64,000 nucleotides of DNA, taken from the NCBI GenBank assembly GCA_020543525.1, contig JAHYIO010000033.1, positions 1,612,001 to 1,676,000 on the forward strand. The letters run 5' to 3'. Under the pieces are notes generated by a model. That model had not been told where the DNA came from and did not search any database. It saw only the letters and a program-made list of their open reading frames with translations. This document shows positions 56,130 through 64,000 of this stretch, in pieces. A program made the position numbers and the translations under genes. The DNA comes from Coriolopsis trogii. Lineage: Eukaryota; Basidiomycota; Agaricomycetes; Polyporales; Polyporaceae. How positions within the stretch are numbered: the stretch's first letter is position 1; each line of letters starts with the position of its first letter.

Positions 56130-56920
56130 GGCGGTCGTGCGATTGATTCCGGGGACTTCGCTGTGATAGGTAGAAAGCGAACGCGTGTGGGCGGCTACGC
56201 GTCCCGGAACGCGTCGTGACGCCGTGACTCCGTGTGACCGGTAGTCCCAATAGCTGAGTTCGTCCGTCGCAGCGACTTCTTGCAAACCACCTCTACAGTT
56301 AGTGCTCACTTCAATCCCTTCTTTCTTCAGCCTGGCCCATTTGAGTAATGACGTATGTTGTCATGTCCGTGTTGCGCACTGAACTCTTTGAAGCGATATC
56401 TCGAAATAAGGAGCCGCTTCGTGGTCGAACTATACTTACTGTGATCTGAATTCTGATTATCATGCGAACCTCAACGATTGAAATATGTCTGCAGGTCCTG
56501 CTGATTGCGTCACTTTGAAGTGTTGTGATCGTCGACTCGCAGCGCTGGCTGTACAACTCCGAATTCATCTGCTGCGTGATTCAACCGGACAAGTGTTTCG
56601 GATCCACGCCGTGGAGGTCATACAAGTACTAGTAGCTCACTTCAGGCGGCAATTCTCTGAGAGTGACCATCACGAAGCCTTGGCTCGCCAACTCCACAAG
56701 ATCAACAGGACAAGACAAACTGCTTGCTATATATTGTGTGAGCAACGTGAGGTGGCGGGGCGCCCGCAAGCTCTTCCTGACGAGTCTGGCACTGTCACAA
56801 GATGATTTCAGATCCCTTGGGTAGAGCTTCGATGTATTGCCTGGTGTATGATTGCGATAATCGGTTGCCAACTCATGGAGATTGATATAACGCACTCACA
56901 ATGTGAGAGTACTACAGCAT
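56130..56920. other. Intergenic, open frames on both strands but nothing recognised
   Basis: Frames at 56485-56805 (+) and 56629-56895 (-) are open on opposite strands for over 250 bases. A third plus-strand frame reads SQRWLYNSEFICCVIQPDKC. None matches a family I know and no splice pattern decides between them. Confidence 0.35.
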
Positions 56921-58239
56921 TCATACATGAACACTGCTGTTACACGAACCAATCCAGATCTCTACAGGCTCCCGACCTGCGCCTTCCCTTGTCCTCACTT
57001 GCTCGAACGTAACTCCTATGTCTCGTACCATAGTCCATAGCGTTCTCTCCTCGGAGTCACGTTCTTTGTAGCCAAGGACGACTATCGGCGGACGATCTGG
57101 GGCGCTCAAATTGATGAGAGAGGCGAGAGTGCGCACAAGTACGGGAAACGAAGCAGTGTTGTACGTGACGTCGGCCATGATTATGACGTCGAAACCGCCG
57201 TGCACCCCGCGCACCTCTTCGGGTAAGTCTCGGTCATCCCAGTTGAGCGCGAGAGGCTTGGGACGAGCTGCGGGGGAATTGAAGAGCATAGCGTTGGCTG
57301 AGACGTTGTGCGTGAGAAGAGGGAGGGCCGACTCTGTGGCGAGATGATCAATAGAGGGCGGAAGTTCGTCTTGGAGCGCATACCGAGGTCGGTTGTGAGC
57401 AAACACCCACCCTCGTCGGATGAGCGGACAGAGCGCAATGCGCCAAGAGTAAGAGAGACAATGCCTGTCCCTGCGCCTGGATACTCGCGTGTTTAGCAAG
57501 AATTCGAGAGACAAAACAGAGACACTTGGTACCTAGCTCAATTATTCTGCGCCGCTCGGATGATAAAAGGGAGTCTCGTGCTCGTGCGATCGTGAGATTC
57601 TCGTTTGGTGTAGGAAGTTGCTGGGCAAGCTCTACCAGCCAAGAACTCAGTCCGATACCACTATCCCACACTTTCTGCACGCGGCCTACAAAATTAGCGA
57701 TCCGACAGAACGCGCCACGCACGGCTTACCTTGTCGAGATCAAAGGAGGTCTGCTCCCGAACTGTGAGGAACTCGTCCCTGTCTGACTGCAGTGGGACCC
57801 TGTACACCCTCTCGATCTCTTGCTGCTTGAGCATGTTGCTGGGACGTCCCCGCGAGCTCAGAAGAATAGGCATCGACATCACGGGAAACGGCTTGTCCCC
57901 AATTTCAGCGGATGCGAGGTTCAATACGTGCGCCCTCGCATGCTGACGGGCGGTCAGGACGAGTCGATATGATTGTCCATCCCTCGCGCGAGGAGGAAGG
58001 GGAATGGAAAACTCCTTGAAGTTGCTGGACCTCCAGGTTGTCAACTTTTGAGGCGAAGTGATTGCGGGATATGCCTCCGGCTGGCTGGGGCTCACGAGCG
58101 ACCAAGAGTAGTATATTTCTTCTTCCCCGGTGAAATCTTCCGTTCGGAGATCGTTCGCGAGCTGAGGCGTGAACGTGATAGTACCCGCGGGAGATGACTG
58201 AGTGGGCGGGGGCCGTAGGAAGAAGATGTAGAAGAACAT
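56921..58239 (-). CDS. METTL21-type protein-lysine methyltransferase
   Basis: A putative SAM-dependent methyltransferase of the class I METTL21/lysine methyltransferase family. The start ATG at 58239 gives MFFYIFFLRPPPTQSSPAGT and an N-terminal extension of beta-strand-like character (ITFTPQLANDLRTEDFTGEE, YYSWSLVSPSQPEAYPAITS). A linker FDLDKVSRAWRVLSDR leads to KVWDSGIGLSSWLVELAQQL, the usual start of the domain. RRIIELGTG-like IIELGT is motif I, with TGIVSLTLGALRS completing it. Then ALPLLTHNVSANAM and the family signature FDVIIMADVTYNTASFPVLV, matching the D/E-X-X-Y pattern. The end is PPIVVLGYKERDSEERTLWT and EPVEIWIGSCNSSVHV. Introns at about 57530, 57480 and others. Substrate unknown. 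Head to head with the rhomboid gene, 133 bases between starts. Confidence 0.82.
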
Positions 58240-58372
58240 GCTGTTTGCGTGCGCGAGTGAGAAGGCCTTCAAGTGCGTCCGGCCGAGGGCGTGCGCGGAC
58301 GCTCGGCGTCGTCGTCGACGTTGAAGACCAAAACGCGAGATACGCGCGTCTTACACTCGCCCAACCGCCCGA

Positions 58373-60093
58373 ATGCTTTGGACTCTACGCTCACCACGAA
58401 CCTGGTCCCTACCATGTCGTGCTCAACGCTCCTTCCAACCATCTCCTAGTCGTCGCCTCGCGCGTTTCATCAACTCAAATGCGCCGAAGCAGCCGTCATT
58501 CCTCGAGGAGGTCGCGAAATCCCACCCAGTCCCGTCTTTCACGGAGACGGTGAGCAGAGTTCCTATAGGCAGACAAATACTGGTGCGTGTTTTGCGTGCT
58601 TCCTTATGATCATAAACTCACAGTCGCGCAGTTTGCTGTTGCTGGCAGTGTCGGCGCGTTTACTGTCGGTGCTCATCTGACAAACTATGAGTTGTTCTCG
58701 TGGTGGGAGTACTTGAGGGCTTCACCACAGGGTGGGTATGACAAGAGTCGACCACCCACGTCGGAAGAGCTGGCACGGGTGAAATACTACTCATTTGGAC
58801 GGGTGAGTCTTTGCCTCGTAAAAGCCTCCCAGCTTCTGACTATATGCCTACCGAAGCAACTTCAAAGTGCCCTCGCAACTCTCAAGAGCACCGTTGACCC
58901 CCTACCAGAGACGATGAAAGCTATCGTCACCTGGTCCTACGTTCAGGTCTTCCAACCGATTCTCAATGCCACTGAGGGAAAGCGTATGTGTTGGGCAATC
59001 GGTGCTGTCAACTGCGTGGTCTGGCTTGCGTGGCGTGTCCCTCGTTGGAACAACGTCATGATGCGAAGTTTCGCTCATAATCCACTATCTGGGCGGTCGT
59101 ATACCCTCTTCACAAGCATGTTCAGGTGCGCTCATATGTCTACTGTCTCGCTGAATGTGAAGACAGACAACTACACTATAGTCATGAGGGGTTTTTCCAT
59201 CTGCTATTCAACTGCATGGCGTTGGCGAGCTTCGGTAAGCATCCGCAATATACTATCAAATGCGGCGATGGTCGAGCCTTGTCGTTCTAGGTGCTGCCGC
59301 TAGTCAGCAACTCCATCTACAGTTCAAGAAGGTTGAAAAGGAACGCGGTGCCGTCCCAGAAGCATCACCGAAGTGGCACTTGCTCGCACTCTTCATTTCG
59401 TGTACGTGATTTAGTACCTGGACTTGCCCTCAATTCTGATGGCATCCCTTTGGTACATCAGCGGGTCTTTTCGCAGGCCTCGTGTCACACGTGGGCCATG
59501 GGCGATGGGTGTATCCTAGACTCATAGCTCGCCTCAAAGCTAGCTCTGCAACGTCTCCCACTTCTGCTCTTCGAGCCGCCACGAGCTCCACATCGGCATC
59601 GACCGCCGTTACAACTACATCGTCTACAGCTAAGAACGCTGTGAGTGCAATCACAGGCGCGGTGAAGCAGGAAAAGGCGCACGAGGGTTGGTGGTCGCTT
59701 GGATCGTCCGGCGCGGTATACGCCCTCTTCGCCGTTTGCGCGCTCGGCTTCCCTGATGCAGAGATCACACTGGTCATCCCTCCCTGGTTCCCAATAAACA
59801 TCCAGACAGGTTTCTATACACTGCTTGCGTTTGACGTGCTGGGCATCGTGCGCGGATGGAAGTGAGTCGCTTCCTACGTTCGCTATCCCGGTCAATCTCT
59901 GACTTTCTTTCACAGGATGTTGGATCACTTCGCTCATGTGGGAGGTGCGATGTTTGGCATGTTCTGGTATGCGTACGGTGCCGATATTTGGTACCGCTTG
60001 CGCGTGTGGGACCTTCCGGTCGCGTTCTTCCTCCATGGTCATGGGATGAAGCTGAGGTCGAGTAGTGAAGAATCTACACCTCGTTCCCATTGA
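58373..60093 (+). CDS. Mitochondrial rhomboid protease (PCP1/RBD1-like)
   Basis: A rhomboid intramembrane serine protease of the mitochondrial inner membrane type, which processes dynamin-like GTPases in yeast (family knowledge). The start MLWTLRSPRTWSLPCRAQRS is an Arg/Ser-rich targeting sequence. Then FLEEVAKSHPVPSFTETVSR, FAVAGSVGAFTVGAHLTNYE and NVVWLAWRVPRW-like NCVVWLAWRVPRWNNVMMRS. HEGFFHLLFNCMALASFG is the conserved loop and helix with the His/Asn residues. The catalytic Ser lies in SLGSSGAVYALFAVCALGFP (GxSG), and the catalytic His in MLDHFAHVGGAMFGMFWYA. Between two helices is a Ser/Thr/Ala-rich insert (LKASSATSPTSALRAATSST and beyond). Several introns with matching phases. Ends at TGA 60091-60093. 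Confidence 0.88.
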
Positions 60094-60445
60094 ACTCACG
60101 TCCGCTATGTACATTTTGCGGATTCGTTACTGTAGTGCGTCTAATACACACCACTCCGATACGACTATGCGCCGGCCTCACCTCGATGGACGATGGAACC
60201 ACATTTATATGGTGAATGAATGGATGTGATATATGATTATCCGGCAAAGGCTACAAGGGGAAGTATGTACTATAGTGAAACGGATGTAGAATAGGGCTGC
60301 GACTGTGCTTTTGCCATAGAAGAGGGACGGCGAATCATGAACTGGTCGCGTACTTGCGTTGGCTACCTAGGAGCTGACATATGTCGCCATACCTTGGAGG
60401 TTCCGACCATCTGTGGGATTACCAACATCAGACTCTCCCTCGCCC
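60094..60445. other. Spacer between convergent genes
   Basis: Probably the 3' untranslated regions of the rhomboid and lactonase-like genes. Nothing else recognised. Confidence 0.4.
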
Positions 60446-62007
60446 TCAAGAGGCGACAACACACGTACTGATAGCAATGCCGGCAGACTTCGCGGGACCG
60501 CTAATGTTCAAGCTGGACATCTTCTTCGCCTTTGCCGGGCCATCGAGCGCAAAGACCTCCACAGCAGTGGCATTTGCACCAAGAACGTAGAGATACCTGA
60601 TACTAGATGTCAGTATAACATTCTATGGCTCGTGACTTAGAGTATATCCCCTTACCCCTTGCCGCGGACGACTGCGGTGTCACTGTCGATGGGAGAGGTG
60701 TTGGCGGGAAGGGTGTATGTCTGCGAAAAATCTTCCATCAGCCCGAACCTCGTTGCAGGAAACATCACAGACGTACCGCGACGACACTGCCCTTCAAGTT
60801 CCCGTCGACATGCACCTCACGCACAACGTTCGCGCCGACGTCGATCGTGTAGTGGTTGCCTGTCTTCGCGCTCCGCGTCGACCAGCACGTCGCCATCTGC
60901 CCGTTCACCGCAACAGACGACTGCCTGTTCTTCGCGCTGAAGTCGACGATTTCGAAGCCGATGCCGGGGTCGGTGAGCAGGAACGCGTTCTCGCCCGGGA
61001 TTGGCGTGAGCGAGAACGGGACCATTCCTCCCGCGGCGACGGCCTTCTGAGTGTGTTGTGCGGAGAGCGAGCCGTCGCTGTTAACGTCCCAGACTGCGAG
61101 GTATCCGGGGCCGTTCAGGCCCTTGTAGGACGCAACGAGCTTGCTATCGTCCTCGGTGAAGGAGATGTGGCTGACGGAGCCGGGCGGACCGTTGGGGGGC
61201 GTCGTTTGGTTGAATCCGAGGTAGCGGAGCGTGTTTGGGATCTGGACAAGCCCCAGCGATTTGTCGACGTTGTAGCAGCTGAGGGACGGCGGGGAGCTCA
61301 GCTTCGGAGGACGGCAAGGGGGCGGAGGAGGAACTGTACTAACATCACACCGTTGACAGCTCCACCGTTTAGAGCGCACAGACGGCTCCCATCACTCTTG
61401 AAAGCGACAGACATCGGGAACTCGCCCTCGGATGACACAGGGTCGCCGACCGGATTGATTTTGGTCGGTTTACGCGGGTCGATCGAGAAGAGCGAGACCG
61501 TGTTCGATCCCGACTGACAGAACTCTCGTGAGTGCCATATAGGTCTAATTAGGGGCATATATACTCACGTTGACAGTGGCGAGCACACGTTTCTTAGCGG
61601 AAACCTGTATAGCACCCTGGGAGAAGAGAGGGTCAACGCCCATATTCCCGTTGTTGGCAGTGACACCGTGCGATCCCCGTCCGCCTGCGGCAACAGCCCT
61701 ATCCATTTTCTGTTGATAACGGTCAGCAGTAGCCAAAGACAACGAAACCGACCCACCTACCAAAGTACCATCGGAGCTGATGCTTGCGGTGAGGATCATA
61801 TTCTCATCGGGCTCATTGGAGATGACTATGCTGGGCATTAGCGCGAACAATAGCTGTAAGTGGAGGAGGCTCACAGTAGACCGCACCGTCCGGATGACGT
61901 GGTGAAGCTTTGGTCAGCATCTTGACCCAAGGACGACGGTCGAGAGCGGCGGCAGACACCACAGCGGTGGCAGACAATGTCAACGCCAATGAAGCAGTGA
62001 ACCTCAT
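60446..62007 (-). CDS. Secreted beta-propeller protein of the lactonase/carboxymuconate cyclase-like family
   Basis: A predicted extracellular seven-bladed propeller protein resembling fungal 3-carboxymuconate cyclase and 6-phosphogluconolactonase-like proteins. The start at 62007, MRFTASLALTLSATAVVSAA, is a signal peptide. Exons carry blade motifs: ENMILTASISSDGTLV, GGRGSHGVTANNGNMGVDPL with FSQGAIQVSAKKRVLATVN, GSNTVSLFSIDPRKPTKINP, FPMSVAFKSDGSRLCALNGG, HISFTEDDSKLVASYKGLNG then YLAVWDVNSDGSL, VPFSLTPIPGENAFLLTDPG and YTIDVGANVVREVHVDG. The last exon reads YLYVLGANATAVEVFALDGP, ending at the TGA 60446-60448. About six introns. The substrate is unknown; many fungal members are merely secreted proteins without proven enzyme activity. 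Confidence 0.8.
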
Positions 62008-64000
62008 ATTGATGTTCACAAAATGTAGTATTTAAGGAAGTTGAGCAGTAGTAGAAACTTCGGGATCGTCAGCATATCAATACATGTGTGATTCAAACGA
62101 GAGACTTCCTCACCGAAATCGAAAGAGACAAGAGTGGAGAGGGGGACGCAGAAGATAAGAGGGAAGGGTGAGGAGTGCCGTTCTTCGCAATCTAGGAGAC
62201 GTTAAATATGGTCGAGAGGCACGTCGGGCAATCAAACAGGCGTCTCACATTCCATAAGCCGCGAGCTCCATGATGGGCAGTAGCCCCGGGCCCATACCCA
62301 TTTGCGATAGCATCCTGATGAGATAGAATCCAGCTGGCTCAGTTGATCGTCGCCATATGTTCGATACTGCACCGATGTCCGGAGAAGGAATAAGAGTAGT
62401 CTGGCTTCAGTCGCCCCGGCGCACCTGGTATGTCAATAGGACGGACCATCGGGAAGGTACCCAAACGGCGCAAAGGGTAACAGTGCAACCATACTGTCGA
62501 TAGCTGACGGAATGGGCGGCGCTGTCAAAGGCACAAGGTTGAAGTTAACGATGGACACTAGGTAGGGCCGGGGTTGAACTTACCAATCACTGCATAGCAC
62601 ACTTTGCTGTGGATGCTTCCAAAGGGGGTAAGGAGGACCTAACCGATGGAAGACCAGTAGTTAGCAAAGACTACGGATTTCCCAGAAACGCCGGGTGATG
62701 ACCGAGGGGCGTAGCCGCGGAAACCTTCGAACACTCACTTTGACAGGTCTTTGTCAGAATATCACCTCTAGAGCACTGTGATTCAGTACTTGTAATCCAG
62801 GCTACGCACTAGTACTGTGTCGGAACTTACCGAAACGCATCCAGATGAATAAGGCATCCAGATGGATATTTTTCGCATCTAAATGCCCTTCTCAGGCTAT
62901 CCGGATGGGACTTTTTGGCCTCTAACCTCCCTCCAAGGCCCATCCGGAGGGTTTTGAAAATGATTTCCATCGGTATGCCTCCGAATGGAATAAGGGAAGT
63001 TCCGACATGGTCAACGTCGACGATTGGGAGTGTCGGTGAGAAGGCTGAGCGCTGAACAGTGACAGGCTGCCTTTGCTGGCGTCTATGTCATGTGGTCCCG
63101 GGACCTTGAGCGCGAGTGACGCTGAGGGGGTGTTTGTTCATCCACTTCTCTCGCGCATGAGCGGAACCGGGCAATCGGTTCAGAGTTTGGCCGAGACTTC
63201 ACTCCAACTTCAAGTTGAACCGCTCCCGTGTATGATATCTTCCTGGCAGTCACCCCGTCGCGTCGGACACGCATGCATAGGAAAGTTCAGACCGCTATTC
63301 CGGTGTGCATGCACACCTCGGGAGTCGGGCAAGGTATCAGCAAGTTGAGCATTGGTGCGTGCGGATTCACTTGACTGTAGCTCAGCGGATCTCATCCAAT
63401 TAGCGGTGATCACATGGATGTCTGTGCCAGTGGCACTCCACGCTGCAGAGCGCACACGCAGGGTGACGGATCGCTTGATCACTATTCGTGGCGTGCCTTT
63501 TTATATTCATGAGTTTCGCACAGTGCTACAGTGGTGCACAAGGTAGAAGGAAAGCATAGGACGTCACGGACAAATGAGAGGAACGAGGTCGGGCATTAGG
63601 CTATTAATAGGCTTCTACCAGACAACAACAACCGTTTCGCCCGGCCCCCAAACATGTACATGGGCGAGAGCTCCTGTGGGTCGGAAGCACCAGGTCTGCA
63701 TGGCATTGTCAGCCTTCTGTGAGATAGAAGTTGGTGTGTTCGGCACGACACCATTTGCCTCATATCATAGGTTCACGTGTGTCGAATAACAAAGCAGACG
63801 TTGGATGATAAATTGACTCGGAGCATAATGCAGGACGTTATGTCCAGGCAAGACAAAAAGGCACGTGTCAAATTTCGAGGAACGAGGTAGGTACTCCATG
63901 CACCCTATTCGCCCCTGTTGCCCTAACTACCCCGATTGTTCCAGTTGCCCCAGTTGCCACTCACGCATGCTCATGCAAGTGACGCGCCACCTTTTCCACT
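62008..64000. other. Terminal 2-kb stretch, no gene recognised
   Basis: The first 200 bases hold the promoter of the lactonase-like gene. The rest shows only short frames with no family resemblance, plus the motif cluster described separately. The last 100 bases are rich in CCCC and TTGCC (63901-63960). Confidence 0.4.
62837..62955. repeat. Cluster of CATCCAGATG-like near-palindromes
   Basis: GCATCCAGATG occurs at 62837 and again at 62854. Related motifs follow: GCATCTAAATG (about 62875), TATCCGGATGG (about 62899) and CATCCGGAGGG (about 62940). CATC and GATG arms make each a short inverted repeat, and ATCCGGAT is a perfect palindrome. No coding role is evident. It could be a set of protein-binding sites, or part of a short repeated element. 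Confidence 0.5.

Noticed and set aside
56485..56895. Competing open frames on both strands
   Set aside because: Neither strand showed a family match or a decisive splice structure, so no CDS is called.
1..64000. CRISPR array, prokaryotic operon, or intact transposon
   Set aside because: No regularly spaced repeats, transposase, reverse transcriptase or terminal repeats were seen; genes are eukaryotic with introns.

Overview
This window looks like nuclear DNA of a basidiomycete fungus, most likely an Agaricomycete and perhaps a polypore. The genes are cut by many short introns of about 45-65 bases. The gene families include several typical of that group: a DUF6533 membrane protein, BTB proteins and F-box proteins in multiple copies, a secreted class 3 lipase, a lactonase-fold secreted protein, and Ser/Thr-rich secreted proteins. 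Conserved eukaryotic genes fix the reading: tubulin cofactor B, lanosterol synthase, Mak11, mitochondrial GatA/HER2, Tgs1, Paf1, a HIT zinc-finger protein, a mitochondrial rhomboid and a U6 snRNA. Species is not determined. All exon structures were worked out by hand from splice signals and reading frames.

Left part (1-16 kb). A decayed DUF6533 copy sits directly upstream of a full copy. Then come a C2H2 zinc-finger regulator, a decayed F-box gene on the minus strand, a BTB protein, a 603-residue protein with an AT-hook, a secreted protein built from two six-cysteine modules each preceded by a Lys-Arg site, tubulin cofactor B, and a mitochondrial hotdog thioesterase.

Middle (17-39 kb). Two paralogous F-box genes face each other in inverted orientation at 17.2-19.1 kb (+) and 37.3-39.2 kb (-). 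Between them lie a second F-box-like gene, a BTB gene related to the one at 9.2 kb, a secreted lipase, a His/Asp-rich mucin-like secreted protein, the U6 snRNA gene, lanosterol synthase (ERG7), an F-box remnant and an MFS transporter. The two F-box copies have introns that are more alike than the exon before them.

Right part (39-64 kb). This is mostly housekeeping: Mak11 and GatA/HER2 head to head, an unknown basic protein beside Tgs1, a damaged F-box gene, two Ser/Thr-rich reading frames on opposite strands, the HIT zinc-finger gene and PAF1 head to head, an EXPERA-domain (TMEM97-like) protein, a METTL21-type methyltransferase head to head with a rhomboid protease, and a secreted lactonase-like protein. 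The last 2 kb has no gene I recognise, but holds a cluster of near-palindromic CATCCAGATG-like motifs.

I see no prokaryotic-type operon, CRISPR array or intact transposon. The genes do not form an obvious single pathway. The most unusual items are the duplicated six-cysteine secreted protein, the F-box inverted pair and the His/Asp-rich secreted protein.
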